A DNA stretch of 64,000 nucleotides, taken from positions 868,001 to 932,000 of the forward strand of contig NZ_CP126981.1 of the NCBI RefSeq assembly GCF_030252325.1. The letters are read 5' to 3'. Position numbers and translations under genes: made by a program. The first letter of the stretch is position 1, and the number at the start of each line of letters is the position of its first letter. The notes beneath the pieces are model-generated. The model saw nothing but the letters and a program-made list of their open reading frames with translations, searched no databases and was not told the DNA's origin. Source of the stretch: Candidatus Mycobacterium wuenschmannii (GTDB taxonomy: Bacteria > Actinomycetota > Actinomycetes > Mycobacteriales > Mycobacteriaceae). Shown piece after piece: positions 33,944 through 43,573 of this stretch.

Positions 33944-36900
33944 GTGTTACGGGGGGCTCGTGGAGCGACTATGGCCGATGGCACCGGTGTCTTCGGCTGG
34001 ATCGGCGTCGTCGTGCGCCGCTGGCCGTGGGCGGTCGTCGGATTCTGGATCGCGCTGACCGCTGTCCTGTCGATGACGTTCCCGTCGCTGACCGAGATGG
34101 CCGCAAAACGGCCGGTCCCGATCCTGCCGCCGGACGCCCCGGTGCTGCAGACGACGAAGCAGATCTCCGAGGCCTATCACCAGAACGGCTCGGAGAACGA
34201 GAACGTCCTGCTCGTCGTCCTGACCGACGACAACGGACTCAACCCGTCCGACCTGACCACGTATCGGACGCTGGCCGAGAATCTGCGGCCGGACACCCGC
34301 GACATCGTCCTGCTGCAGGACTTCGTCCGAACCCCGGCGCTGCGGGACGCCATGACCAGCAAGGACCATAAAGCCTGGTACCTGCCGATGGTGTTGTCCG
34401 GCGGAGTGGGCACGCCCGAACTGCATGAAGGCTTCGGCCGGGTCGCCGACATCGTCAAGAAATCCGTTGCCGGCACCACGCTGACGGCGCATCTGACCGG
34501 CCCGGCGGCCACCGGCGACGACCTGATGTACATCGGTATCCGCGACATGCACGTGATCGAGACGGCCGTCGTGGTGATGGTCCTGGTCATTCTGTTCGTG
34601 ATTTATCGCAATCTGCTGACGATGATGTTGCCGCTGATGACCATCGGCCTGTCGGTCGGCGTGGCGCAGGCGTTGGTATCCGGCGTCGCCCAGCTCGGCC
34701 TTGGCGTTTCCACCCAGACCATCACGCTGATGACCACGATGATGTTTGGCGCGGGAATCGACTATGCGGTCTTCCTGATCAGCCGATATCACGACTATCT
34801 GCGGCAGGGCCTGGATTCCGACGACGCCGTCGAGAGGGCGCTGACCTCGATCGGCAAAGTCATCGCCGGCTCCGCGGCGACGGTGGCGGTCACCTTTTTG
34901 GGGATGATCTTCACCAAGCTGGGCGCTTTCCGGAACGTCGGTCCCGCGTTGGCCATCTCCATCGCGGTGGCGCTGTTTGCGGCCGTCACGTTCCTGCCGG
35001 CGCTGATGGTCCTTGCCGGACGGCGCAATTGGATCAAGCCGCGTCGCGATCTCACCGGCCACTTCTGGCGGGTGACCGGGATTCGCATCGTCCGTAAGCC
35101 GATCATCCATCTGGCCGGCAGCCTCACCGTCCTGCTGATCCTCGCCGTCTGCGGGATGTTCGCCCGCTTCAACTACGACGACAGCAAGACCCTGCCGGAC
35201 TCGGTGGAGAGCTCGGTCGGGTATTCGACTCTGGCGGAACACTTTCCGCTGAACGCGACCATTCCGGAGTATCTCGTCGTCCACTCCAGCGAGGACCTGC
35301 GCAAGCGTCCCGCTCTCGTCGAGTTGAAGCAGATGGAGCAGCGGGTCAGCCAACTGCCCGACATCGCCGCGATCCATCCCGCCCCGGTGCCGTCGGCTAA
35401 ATCGAACGACAAGAAGTCCGCGGCCAGCGGCGAACTGCTGCCCCGCCACGACAAGGGCAGTAGTTCCGGCAACAAGGATCTCGAGGGGGCCGAGGGGTTC
35501 CCCAACGTAGCGGCGTTGTTGTATTCGGTGTCGGCGTCCGGAAACGTCGATCTGACACCGGATCTCAGCAGCCTCGACCTGCCTCCCGGCGTGACGCTGC
35601 CGACCGCGCCGCCGGAGAAGAAGAAGGAAGTCGACGACACCAACACGTTCGTCAACACGGTGCGCGGACTCGGGTTCGCCATGTCGGTCGACATCGCGGA
35701 GATCGCCAATACGGTGGGTTCCGCGCCGGTGACGGTGCTCGATGTGGTGGCGACCGCCAACCGTGACGGCGGCGCGCTGAAGAAGATGTCGGAGTTCGCC
35801 GAACAGTTGTCGTCGTTCCCCGACGAGCCCTCCATCGAGGCGGCCTCGCGGGAAGTGCGCCGGATCGTGGAGAACGCGCGAACCGAGATACGCTCCCTGA
35901 GCAACGACCCGCCGTCGGCCAAGGACGCGGCCGCGCCGCCGCCGAAAGATCCGCACAACTACGCGGACGCGATCCAGCAGATGATCGATGAGGTCAAGGC
36001 GCTCATCAAGGACACCTCCCAGACCGGGGGCGGCCTGAACAGCGCGCTGACGGCTTTCATCTCGCCCGATGGGCACACTGCGCGGTATCTGGTGCAGACC
36101 AAGCTCAACCCGTTCGCGACCGAGGCGTTCAGCCAGATCCGTGAGATCACCGACGCGGCCCGCGGCCCGCACCCGCGCGCGCTGATGAAGGAGGCGTCGA
36201 TCTCGGCGTCGGGTGTGACAGCGATGCTGCGAGACACCCGGGCCTACTACGGCGACGACATCAACCTCATCATCGTGATGACGATCCTGATTGTGTTCCT
36301 GATCCTGGTCGCGATCCTGCGCGCGGTGGTGGCGCCGCTGTATCTGATTGCGTCCGTGGTGCTTTCGTATCTCTCTGCACTCGGCCTCGGCGTGATCGTC
36401 TTCCAGTTCATGCTGGGCCAGCCGCTGACGTGGAGCATCCCCGGGCTGACCTTCATCGTGCTGGTCGCGATGGGCGCCGACTACAACCTGCTGTTGATCT
36501 CGCGACTGCGCGAGGAGTCGCCGCACGGCATCCGCTCCGGGGTGATCCAGACGGTGCGCTCGACGGGCGGCGTGATCACCGCGGCCGGCGTCATCTTCGC
36601 CGCCTCCATGTTCGGCATGCTGTTCGCCAGCATCAGCACATTGGTGCAGTGCGGGTTCATCATCGGCACCGGTCTGCTGCTGGACACCTTCCTGGTCCGC
36701 ACGATCACCGTGCCCGCGATCGCCGTGCTCGTCGGGAAGTGGAACTGGTGGCCGTCCAAGCCGCCACCGCCCGCGGCGCGGGAGCGGCCAATTCCCCTGT
36801 CGCAGGCCGACGCTCAGCCTGCAGTAGAGGTCGAGACGAAGGCTGAGACGGAGCCCGAGCCGGCGCCGGTGGTCGACGCGGCGCCCGAATCCGACGCGGC

Positions 36901-37183
36901 GCCCGAGACCGACGCCGAGCCGACGCCGGAGAACGGCAGTGAGCCCGAGGCGGATTTGGGGCCGACGCTGGTGGCCCACGCGGTGCCGACGCCCGAAGCC
37001 CACCTGGTACCCACGCCCGAAGTGCACGCGGTCCCTACGCCCGAGGTCGGGGCGGAGTCTCTGACCGGCCCGGAAAACGGGATGCCGGTGCACATCGAGG
37101 ATGATCCCGACACGGACGCGATCAGGATGTCGACCGAGGTCGTCGACGAAAGCGATCCGGACACCGTCGTGCTGCGTTGGTGA
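33944..37183 (+). CDS. MmpL/RND-family lipid transporter
   Basis: A 1079-residue RND permease with two repeats of one helix, a large periplasmic domain and five helices. Landmarks are the GAGIDYAVFLISRYHDY motif near residue 270 and MGADYNLLLISRLREE near 845, carrying the proton-relay Asp-Tyr pairs. MmpL proteins export mycobacterial envelope lipids or siderophores. The C-terminal 130 residues form a proline/glutamate-rich tail with VPTPE repeats. TAGCCT ends 6 nt before GTG 33944, favouring a leaderless start there; an ATG at 33971 with GGAG 5 nt upstream is the alternative. In M. tuberculosis mmpL6 (Rv1557) lies in this chromosomal area. No MmpS partner is present. Confidence 0.9.
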   Translation: MLRGARGATMADGTGVFGWIGVVVRRWPWAVVGFWIALTAVLSMTFPSLTEMAAKRPVPILPPDAPVLQTTKQISEAYHQNGSENENVLLVVLTDDNGLNPSDLTTYRTLAENLRPDTRDIVLLQDFVRTPALRDAMTSKDHKAWYLPMVLSGGVGTPELHEGFGRVADIVKKSVAGTTLTAHLTGPAATGDDLMYIGIRDMHVIETAVVVMVLVILFVIYRNLLTMMLPLMTIGLSVGVAQALVSGVAQLGLGVSTQTITLMTTMMFGAGIDYAVFLISRYHDYLRQGLDSDDAVERALTSIGKVIAGSAATVAVTFLGMIFTKLGAFRNVGPALAISIAVALFAAVTFLPALMVLAGRRNWIKPRRDLTGHFWRVTGIRIVRKPIIHLAGSLTVLLILAVCGMFARFNYDDSKTLPDSVESSVGYSTLAEHFPLNATIPEYLVVHSSEDLRKRPALVELKQMEQRVSQLPDIAAIHPAPVPSAKSNDKKSAASGELLPRHDKGSSSGNKDLEGAEGFPNVAALLYSVSASGNVDLTPDLSSLDLPPGVTLPTAPPEKKKEVDDTNTFVNTVRGLGFAMSVDIAEIANTVGSAPVTVLDVVATANRDGGALKKMSEFAEQLSSFPDEPSIEAASREVRRIVENARTEIRSLSNDPPSAKDAAAPPPKDPHNYADAIQQMIDEVKALIKDTSQTGGGLNSALTAFISPDGHTARYLVQTKLNPFATEAFSQIREITDAARGPHPRALMKEASISASGVTAMLRDTRAYYGDDINLIIVMTILIVFLILVAILRAVVAPLYLIASVVLSYLSALGLGVIVFQFMLGQPLTWSIPGLTFIVLVAMGADYNLLLISRLREESPHGIRSGVIQTVRSTGGVITAAGVIFAASMFGMLFASISTLVQCGFIIGTGLLLDTFLVRTITVPAIAVLVGKWNWWPSKPPPPAARERPIPLSQADAQPAVEVETKAETEPEPAPVVDAAPESDAAPETDAEPTPENGSEPEADLGPTLVAHAVPTPEAHLVPTPEVHAVPTPEVGAESLTGPENGMPVHIEDDPDTDAIRMSTEVVDESDPDTVVLRW

Positions 37184-37257
37184 TCAGACACAACGGCACG
37201 ACACACTTCCGCGACACGCCCGTACTCGTCGGTGTCCGGCCATAGACTGGCGTCCCT

Positions 37258-40200
37258 ATGAGCAAGTCGTTCGTGCACCTGCACAACCACACCGAATACT
37301 CGATGTTGGACGGTGCCGCGAAGGTCTCGCCCATGCTGGCCGAGGCGCAGCGGCTGCAGATGCCCGCGATCGGGATGACCGACCACGGCAACATGTTCGG
37401 CGCCAGCGAGTTCTACAACGGCGCCACCGCGCTCGGCATCACACCGATCATCGGCATCGAGGCCTACATCGCGCCGGCGTCCCGCTTCGAGACCAAGCGC
37501 ATCCTGTGGGGTGACCCGGGGCAGAAGAGCGACGACGTCTCCGGTAGCGGCTCCTACACCCACATGACGATGATGGCCGAGAACGCCACCGGCCTGCGCA
37601 ACCTGTTCAAGCTGTCGTCGCTGGCGTCGTTCGAGGGCCAGCTCGGCAAGTGGTCGCGGATGGACGCCGAACTGATCGCCGAGCACGCGAGCGGGATCAT
37701 CGCGACCACCGGCTGCCCGTCCGGCGAGGTGCAGACCCGGCTGCGGCTCGGTCACCACCGCGAGGCGCTGGAAGCGGCGGCCAAGTGGCGCGAGATCTTC
37801 GGCCCGGAGAACTTCTTCCTGGAGCTGATGGACCACGGCCTGTCCATCGAGCGCCGGGTGCGCGACGGGCTGCTGGAAATCGGTCGCGCGCTGAACATTC
37901 CGCCGCTGGCGACCAACGACTGCCACTACGTCACCCGCGACGCCGCGCACAACCACGAGGCGCTGCTGTGCGTGCAGACCGGCAAGACGCTCACCGACCC
38001 GACGCGGTTCAAGTTCGACGGTGACGGCTACTACCTCAAGTCGGCCGCCGAGATGCGCGAGATCTGGGACAACGAGGTCCCCGGCGCCTGCGACTCCACC
38101 CTGCTGATCGCCGAACGGGTCACCTCGTACGCCGAGGTGTGGGCGCCCAAGGACCGGATGCCGGTGTTCCCGGTGCCCGAGGGCCACGACCCGGCGTCCT
38201 GGCTGCGCCACGAGGTCGAGAACGGTTTGAAGCGCCGCTTCCCGGCCGCGACGCCGGACGGCTACTCCGAGCGCGCCGCCTACGAGATCGAAGTCATCTG
38301 CGACAAGGGATTCCCGTCCTACTTCCTCATCGTCGCCGACCTGATCAACTACGCCCGCTCGGTCGACATCCGGGTCGGCCCCGGCCGTGGTTCCGCCGCC
38401 GGATCTCTGGTGGCCTACACGCTGGGCATCACCGACATCGACCCGATCGAGCACGGCCTGCTGTTCGAGCGGTTCCTCAACCCCGAGCGCGCGTCGATGC
38501 CCGATATCGACATCGACTTCGACGACCGCCGACGCGGCGAGATGGTGCGCTACGCCGCCGAGAAGTGGGGCTCCGACCGGGTCGCCCAGGTCATCACCTT
38601 CGGCACGATCAAAACCAAAGCGGCGCTGAAGGATTCGGCCCGGATCCACTACGGCCAGCCCGGCTTCGCGATCGCCGACCGGATCACCAAGGCCTTGCCG
38701 CCGGCGATCATGGCCAAGGACATCCCGCTGTCGGGCATCACCGACCCCACCCACGAGCGCTACAAAGAGGCCGCGGAGATCCGCGGCCTGATCGACACCG
38801 ATCCCGACGTCCGCACGATCTACCAAACCGCCCGCGGACTGGAAGGCCTGATCCGCAACTCGGGCGTGCACGCCTGCGCGGTGATCATGAGCAGCGAGCC
38901 GCTGACCGACGTCATCCCGCTGTGGAAGCGCGCGCAGGACGGCGCGATCATCACCGGCTGGGACTACCCGTCGTGTGAGGCCATCGGCCTGTTGAAGATG
39001 GACTTCCTGGGGCTGCGCAACCTGACGATCATCGGCGACGCGCTGGTCAACATCAAAGAGAACCAGGGGATAGACCTCGACCTGGAGTCGGTAGCGCTCG
39101 ACGACCCGGCCACTTTCGAGCTGCTGGGTCGCGGCGAGACGCTGGGCGTGTTCCAGCTCGACGGCGGGCCGATGCGCGATCTGCTGCGCCGCATGCAGCC
39201 GACCGGCTTCGAAGACATCGTCGCGGTGTTGGCGCTGTACCGGCCCGGGCCGATGGGCATGAACGCCCACAACGACTATGCCGACCGCAAGAACGGCCGG
39301 CAGGCCATCAAGCCGATTCACCCCGAGCTCGAGGAGCCGCTGCGCGAGATCCTCGCCGAGACCTACGGCCTGATCGTGTATCAGGAGCAGATCATGCGCA
39401 TCGCGCAGAAAGTCGCCGGGTATTCCCTCGCCCGAGCAGACATTCTGCGTAAGGCGATGGGTAAGAAGAAGCGCGAGGTCTTGGAAAAGGAGTTCGAGGG
39501 CTTTTCGGAAGGCATGGCGGCCAACGGATTTACGGCCAAGGCCGTCAAGGCGCTGTGGGACACCATCCTGCCGTTCGCCGACTACGCGTTCAACAAGTCG
39601 CACGCTGCCGGGTACGGCCTGGTGTCCTACTGGACGGCCTACCTCAAGGCGAACTACCCGGGCGAATACATGGCCGGTCTGCTCACCTCCGTCGGCGACG
39701 ACAAGGACAAGGCGGCGGTGTATCTGGCCGACTGCCGCAAGCTCGGCATCACCGTGCTGCCGCCGGACGTCAACGAGTCGCGGCTGAACTTCGCTTCCGT
39801 CGGCACCGACATCCGCTACGGACTGGGCGCGGTGCGCAACGTCGGCGCCAATGTCGTTGCCTCGCTGATCAATACCCGTGAAGAGAAGGGCAAGTACACC
39901 GACTTCTCCGACTACCTCAACAAGGTCGACATCGCGGCGTGCAACAAGAAGGTCACCGAGTCGCTGATCAAGGCGGGTGCCTTCGACTCGCTCAAGCATC
40001 CACGCAAGGGCCTGTTCCTGGTGCACACCGACGCGGTCGAGTCGGTGCTCGGCACCAAGAAGGCCGAGGCGATGGGGCAGTTCGACCTCTTCGGCGGCGA
40101 CCCTAATGACGGGGGAGCGGGCGCCGACGCGGTGTTCACGATTCGGGTGCCCGACGAGGAGTGGGACGACAAGCACAAGCTCGCCCTCGAGCGAGAGATG

Positions 40201-40800
40201 TTGGGACTGTACGTGTCCGGGCATCCGCTCAATGGTGTCGCGCATCTATTGGCCACCCAGGTCGACACCGCGATCCCGGCAATCCTGGACGGCGATGTCG
40301 GCAACGACACCATGGTGAAGGTCGGCGGCATCCTCGCATCGGTGAACCGGCGGGTGAACAAGAACGGAATGCCCTGGGCCTCAGCGCAATTGGAAGACCT
40401 TACCGGTGGCATCGAGGTGATGTTCTTCCCGCACACCTATTCCGCGTTCGGCGCCGACGTCATCGACGACACGGTCGTGCTGGTGACCGCCAAGGTCGCG
40501 ATCCGCGACGACCGGATTTCGCTGATCGCCAACGACCTGGTGGTGCCGGACTTCAGCAACGCACAGGTGAATCGGCCGCTCGCGGTGAGCCTGCCGACCC
40601 GCCAATGCACTATCGACAAGGTCACCGCGCTCAAACAGGTGCTCTCGCAACACCCGGGCACCTCGCAGGTGCACCTGCGACTGCTCAGCGGCGACCGGGT
40701 CACCACGCTGGAGCTGGACCAGACGCTGCGGGTGACGATGTCCCCGGCGCTGATGGGTGATCTCAAGGCGTTGCTCGGCCCGGGCTGCCTGGGCGGCTAG
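37258..40800 (+). CDS. dnaE1: DNA polymerase III alpha subunit DnaE1
   Basis: An 1180-residue replicative polymerase. The PHP exonuclease domain starts at residue 5 ([24 protein letters not shown]). The polymerase active-site acidic residues sit in [13 protein letters not shown] near residue 415 with the [11 protein letters not shown] loop near 375. Further landmarks are the HhH, the beta-clamp-binding QFDLFGG near residue 940 and the C-terminal OB fold ([13 protein letters not shown]). A TAGACT hexamer 9 nt before the ATG, with no Shine-Dalgarno, suggests a nearly leaderless mRNA. Confidence 0.97.
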   Translation: MSKSFVHLHNHTEYSMLDGAAKVSPMLAEAQRLQMPAIGMTDHGNMFGASEFYNGATALGITPIIGIEAYIAPASRFETKRILWGDPGQKSDDVSGSGSYTHMTMMAENATGLRNLFKLSSLASFEGQLGKWSRMDAELIAEHASGIIATTGCPSGEVQTRLRLGHHREALEAAAKWREIFGPENFFLELMDHGLSIERRVRDGLLEIGRALNIPPLATNDCHYVTRDAAHNHEALLCVQTGKTLTDPTRFKFDGDGYYLKSAAEMREIWDNEVPGACDSTLLIAERVTSYAEVWAPKDRMPVFPVPEGHDPASWLRHEVENGLKRRFPAATPDGYSERAAYEIEVICDKGFPSYFLIVADLINYARSVDIRVGPGRGSAAGSLVAYTLGITDIDPIEHGLLFERFLNPERASMPDIDIDFDDRRRGEMVRYAAEKWGSDRVAQVITFGTIKTKAALKDSARIHYGQPGFAIADRITKALPPAIMAKDIPLSGITDPTHERYKEAAEIRGLIDTDPDVRTIYQTARGLEGLIRNSGVHACAVIMSSEPLTDVIPLWKRAQDGAIITGWDYPSCEAIGLLKMDFLGLRNLTIIGDALVNIKENQGIDLDLESVALDDPATFELLGRGETLGVFQLDGGPMRDLLRRMQPTGFEDIVAVLALYRPGPMGMNAHNDYADRKNGRQAIKPIHPELEEPLREILAETYGLIVYQEQIMRIAQKVAGYSLARADILRKAMGKKKREVLEKEFEGFSEGMAANGFTAKAVKALWDTILPFADYAFNKSHAAGYGLVSYWTAYLKANYPGEYMAGLLTSVGDDKDKAAVYLADCRKLGITVLPPDVNESRLNFASVGTDIRYGLGAVRNVGANVVASLINTREEKGKYTDFSDYLNKVDIAACNKKVTESLIKAGAFDSLKHPRKGLFLVHTDAVESVLGTKKAEAMGQFDLFGGDPNDGGAGADAVFTIRVPDEEWDDKHKLALEREMLGLYVSGHPLNGVAHLLATQVDTAIPAILDGDVGNDTMVKVGGILASVNRRVNKNGMPWASAQLEDLTGGIEVMFFPHTYSAFGADVIDDTVVLVTAKVAIRDDRISLIANDLVVPDFSNAQVNRPLAVSLPTRQCTIDKVTALKQVLSQHPGTSQVHLRLLSGDRVTTLELDQTLRVTMSPALMGDLKALLGPGCLGG

Positions 40801-40902
40801 CCAGCCGCAGCGCCAGCCCGACGTCGAGCGCCCGGCTAGCCGGGAACCCGGCGCTCGTCCCCCCGCCCGCCGGGCGCTCGGCGACTAGCCAGCCGCAACG
40901 CC
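40797..40902. repeat. Nested direct and inverted repeats between dnaE1 and the MBL gene
   Basis: CTAGCCAGCCGCAGCGCC (40797-40814) recurs at 40885-40902 with one change. Between them CGAGCGCCCGGC (40825-40836) is the exact reverse complement of 40869-40880, and CCCGGCTAGCCGGG (40831-40844) is a palindrome. The dnaE1 stop and the minus-strand MBL stop both fall within the array. Confidence 0.8.
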
Positions 40903-41804
40903 GCCTGATGGTCGTGGGTCGGGATGACCCGCACCGTGTGCCGTGCAAGGTGCAGTCGTTGCAATGTCTTGAACGTCTCGTCGCGGTCCTCGTCGACCAG
41001 AACGCCGGGGTAGCCAGACTTTTGCCGCACGTTCTCGACCTGCAGTTCGTGCCAAGCGGCGTCGCCGGCGATGAGGATCCATCCGTGCTGGCTGTGCGCG
41101 AGCACGCCGATGCTGCCGGGGGTGTGCCCCTGCAGGTCGACCAGGATCACCGAGCCGTCGCCGAACAGGTCGTGTGATCGGGTGAATGTCGACACGGGTG
41201 GCCCGTCCAACTCATAGTCGATCAGCGGGCGGTCGCGCAGCGAGTCGCGGACACCGCCGACCGGCGCGACCGGCCCTGCGCTCACCCAGTCGTGTTCGGC
41301 GCGATGCAGGTAAACGGGCAGGCCGGGGAAGTCGAGCAGGCCGGAGATGTGGTCCCAGTGCGCGTGCGTCGGCAGCGCGAAATCGATTGGCGGCAGCCCT
41401 GACTGGGCCAGGCCGGCGATGGTCGGAATGACATCCGCGGGCGGGTGCACTGCCACCCGCAGCACCGCCGGCAGTTGAGCGATCGCCCGCTCCTCGACAT
41501 CCACACAGATTGCGGGATCCACGACGAATGTCGCCTCCGGGTGTGTCACCACGAACGACGTCATCGCGTTGTCTATGCGCTGGGGCGAGAAGGTGCCCTC
41601 GACGATCGCCGCGGTGGGCACCGAGTGCGGCACCTGCGGCAGCGCCCTCACGGTGACGGTCGCGCCGGGGGTCGGCAGCCCCGTGTCGACCACGCTGCGG
41701 ATGAAGCGCTCGTCGGGCCGGCGTGGCCGCAGCGATCCCCGGACCAATCCGACTGCAGCCGAGCAGCATTGGCGAAAGCTGGGGGAGCGCACCGGATCAG
41801 ACAT
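40836..41804 (-). CDS. MBL-fold metallo-hydrolase
   Basis: A 322-residue metallo-beta-lactamase-fold hydrolase. The metal motif THAHWDHISG lies near residue 145, with DLQGHTPGSIG (third His) near 225 and GDAAWHEL (bridging Asp) near 245. The layout resembles lactonase-type MBL enzymes, though the substrate is open. Its first 8 bp overlap the end of the PPOX gene, so it is second in an operon behind the MerR-controlled promoter. The stop falls within a palindrome, and the arginine/glycine-rich last 15 residues may be a read-in of that repeat. Confidence 0.85.
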   Translation of the reverse strand: MSDPVRSPSFRQCCSAAVGLVRGSLRPRRPDERFIRSVVDTGLPTPGATVTVRALPQVPHSVPTAAIVEGTFSPQRIDNAMTSFVVTHPEATFVVDPAICVDVEERAIAQLPAVLRVAVHPPADVIPTIAGLAQSGLPPIDFALPTHAHWDHISGLLDFPGLPVYLHRAEHDWVSAGPVAPVGGVRDSLRDRPLIDYELDGPPVSTFTRSHDLFGDGSVILVDLQGHTPGSIGVLAHSQHGWILIAGDAAWHELQVENVRQKSGYPGVLVDEDRDETFKTLQRLHLARHTVRVIPTHDHQAALRLASRRAPGGRGDERRVPG

Positions 41805-42243
41805 GGGACGCCTCCACCCGGACGATGACGCTGTCGGACCAGACTCCCCGGTCGCGAGTCCGCCGCAGCTTTTCGCCGAAGCAGAGATCGCGGTGGACGT
41901 TGGTGACGCCGGGCACCTTGATCATCGGCACGATGTTCCACTGCCAGCCGTAGCGCCGGTGCAGTACGCGGTTGGCCTGCTCCGCCTGCGGACCGGACAG
42001 GATCGTCGCGCGTCCGGCCCACGTCGCCGCGCCGGCGCGCACCCGGCCACGGTGATCACACGCGACGAGTTCGACGTCGGGACGGTAGGTGAGCCGCCGG
42101 GTATTCGGGCCGACCTTGGTGCGGAACACCACCTGCCCGTCTTCCATCGCGAACCAGATCGGGGTGTCGACGGGCCTGCCGTCGCGACGGAAGGAACGCA
42201 GTCGGGCGTAGCGGGCGGTCTTGAGTGGATCGGATCTATGCAT
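41797..42243 (-). CDS. PPOX-class F420-dependent oxidoreductase
   Basis: A 148-residue split-barrel flavin/deazaflavin enzyme (RSFRRDGRPVDTPIWFA; VVFRTKVGPNTRRL; VELVACDHRGRV). This pattern fits the mycobacterial PPOX family in which Rv2061c-like members are predicted to use F420. ATG 42243 is used rather than an in-frame start 12 bp upstream. It is divergent from merR and starts 14 bp from the MerR-type dyad, so it is the probable target gene. Confidence 0.82.
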   Translation of the reverse strand: MHRSDPLKTARYARLRSFRRDGRPVDTPIWFAMEDGQVVFRTKVGPNTRRLTYRPDVELVACDHRGRVRAGAATWAGRATILSGPQAEQANRVLHRRYGWQWNIVPMIKVPGVTNVHRDLCFGEKLRRTRDRGVWSDSVIVRVEASHV

Positions 42244-42256
42244 GGCGACAGTCAAT

Positions 42257-42278
42257 GACTTAGAGTTGGCTCTAAGTC
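42257..42278. promoter_or_regulatory. MerR-type operator between divergent PPOX and merR genes
   Basis: GACTTAGAG (42257-42265), a 4-nt centre and CTCTAAGTC (42270-42278) make a perfect 9-bp-arm dyad. On the minus strand TTGACT (42276-42281) is followed after 19 bp by a weak -10 region, the stretched spacer typical of MerR/SoxR-activated promoters. Confidence 0.7.
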
Positions 42279-42302
42279 AAGCATTAAGATGTGGAGGTCG
42301 TC

Positions 42303-42704
42303 GTGGCCGCAGGATTGACGATCGGCGGGGTGGCCGTGGAAACGGGCGTCGCGGCCACCACGCTGCGCTATTACGAACAGATCGGGTTGGTGCCGGTGCC
42401 GACACGGATCGGTGGACAGCGGCGCTACGACGATTCGGTGCTGGCCCGCCTCGAGGTGATCGGGCTGTGCAAAGCGGCCGGGTTCACGCTGGACGAGATC
42501 CAGGTGCTGTTCGCCGACGATGCGCCCGGGCGACCGGCCAGTAAGGCCCTCGCCGAGGCCAAGCTGGTGGAGATCGATGAGCGCATCGACTCGTTGACCC
42601 GCGCGCGGGCCGTCATCGAGTGGGGGATGCGCTGCACCTGCCGGTCGATCGACGAGTGCAGCTGCGGCATTCACCCGCCGCAGCCGACAGCCGAATCTGC
42701 TTAG
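42303..42704 (+). CDS. MerR-family regulator with C-terminal four-cysteine motif
   Basis: A 133-residue regulator. Residues 5-70 form the MerR winged helix (LTIGGVAVETGVAATTLRYYEQIGL; RRYDDSVLARLEVI), followed by a dimer helix and a tail with C111, C113, C119 and C121 (RCTCRSIDECSCG). The CxCx5CxC spacing differs from the CxxCxCx5C iron-sulfur motif of SoxR, so it may bind a metal or cluster in another way. GTG 42303 has GGAGG 5 nt upstream; GTG 42291 overlaps that site and is less likely. It presumably binds the adjacent dyad to control itself and the PPOX-MBL operon. Confidence 0.85.
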   Translation: MAAGLTIGGVAVETGVAATTLRYYEQIGLVPVPTRIGGQRRYDDSVLARLEVIGLCKAAGFTLDEIQVLFADDAPGRPASKALAEAKLVEIDERIDSLTRARAVIEWGMRCTCRSIDECSCGIHPPQPTAESA

Positions 42705-42717
42705 ACCGCAGCGTCTT

Positions 42718-43539
42718 TCAGAAACGGTAGCGCAGGATGCGCGCGCTGCGGGCGCCCGACTTGGTCCTGCCCATCAGCCGGGTCGACACGCGGGCCGCGG
42801 TCGGGTAGAGATCAATCTCCGGCACGTGCGACAGGCTGGTCTCCTCGACGAGGCGTAGCCGCGGACTCCAGGTCTCCGGGGTGTGCGGATCGTTGAAACC
42901 CCGGTAGATCCATTGGGTTCCGACCGCGCTGAACCCGATCTTCATCGCGGCGATGTTGACCGGGCTGACCCGCCCATAGTCGTTGATCGCCACTTCACCG
43001 GACCCGAAATGTTCCGGAATATGGCGGAACAGGTTGACCAGCAACGACTCTGGAACAAACGCCAGCAGGCCGTCGGCGATCAGGAACGCCGGCCGATCGG
43101 CGGGAATCCCGTCGGTCCACGTGTCGTCGGCCAGCGACGCCGCCACTGAATGCGCGTGATTGTCGGCGGGCACCACCTGCTCACGCAGCGCGATGATGGC
43201 GGGCAGGTCCACGTTGTACCAGTCCACCGTGGGCGGCGGCGTGACGCGTTGCATCGGCGTCGCCAGGCCCGCGCCGAGGTCGACGACAACGGCGTCAGGA
43301 TGCTCGGCGACGAAGTCGCGGATCCGGTCGTCGAGGATTTTCGCGCGCAACGCCGTCTGGCGGATCGCACTGCCCGGTACGCCCAGGCCGTCGAAGTCGA
43401 AGTCGATCTTTGCGACGATCTCGTCGGCCAGCCGATCACCGAGTATCGGCCTGGCCCAACGGCTGTCGACCGCGCGGGCGTACTGGGTGACGAACGCGGT
43501 CCGCTCGACGGGCGTCAAGCCGGTGATCGCAATTCCCAT
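42718..43539 (-). CDS. Class I SAM-dependent methyltransferase (LCM family)
   Basis: A 273-residue methyltransferase of the leucine-carboxyl-methyltransferase-like group. The first block RQTALRAKILDDRIRDF near residue 60 is followed by the SAM-binding VVVDLGAGLATPMQR near residue 84 and YNVDLPAII near 107. These proteins are frequent in actinobacteria and methylate small molecules or polyketides. It diverges from the acyl-CoA ligase gene with a 34-bp gap. The substrate is unknown. Confidence 0.8.
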   Translation of the reverse strand: MGIAITGLTPVERTAFVTQYARAVDSRWARPILGDRLADEIVAKIDFDFDGLGVPGSAIRQTALRAKILDDRIRDFVAEHPDAVVVDLGAGLATPMQRVTPPPTVDWYNVDLPAIIALREQVVPADNHAHSVAASLADDTWTDGIPADRPAFLIADGLLAFVPESLLVNLFRHIPEHFGSGEVAINDYGRVSPVNIAAMKIGFSAVGTQWIYRGFNDPHTPETWSPRLRLVEETSLSHVPEIDLYPTAARVSTRLMGRTKSGARSARILRYRF

Positions 43540-43573
43540 ACCGGCAACCTACTCCGGGACTAACCTCGGCTGA

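Noticed and set aside
33947..37093. Minus-strand open frame of 1048 codons opposite mmpL
   Set aside because: Same reason: His/Arg/Asp-rich shadow with no recognisable family, fully opposite a well-supported transporter.
36814..40245. Minus-strand open frame of 1143 codons opposite dnaE1 and mmpL
   Set aside because: It mirrors third-position GC of the sense genes, has low-complexity V/R/D/H composition and no domain, and lies across two clear genes. It is a high-GC shadow.
42661..42684. GCTGCGGC/GCCGCAGC hairpin at the end of merR as a terminator
   Set aside because: The stem is perfect but lies inside the coding sequence and has no T-run; in such GC-rich DNA it could be chance.
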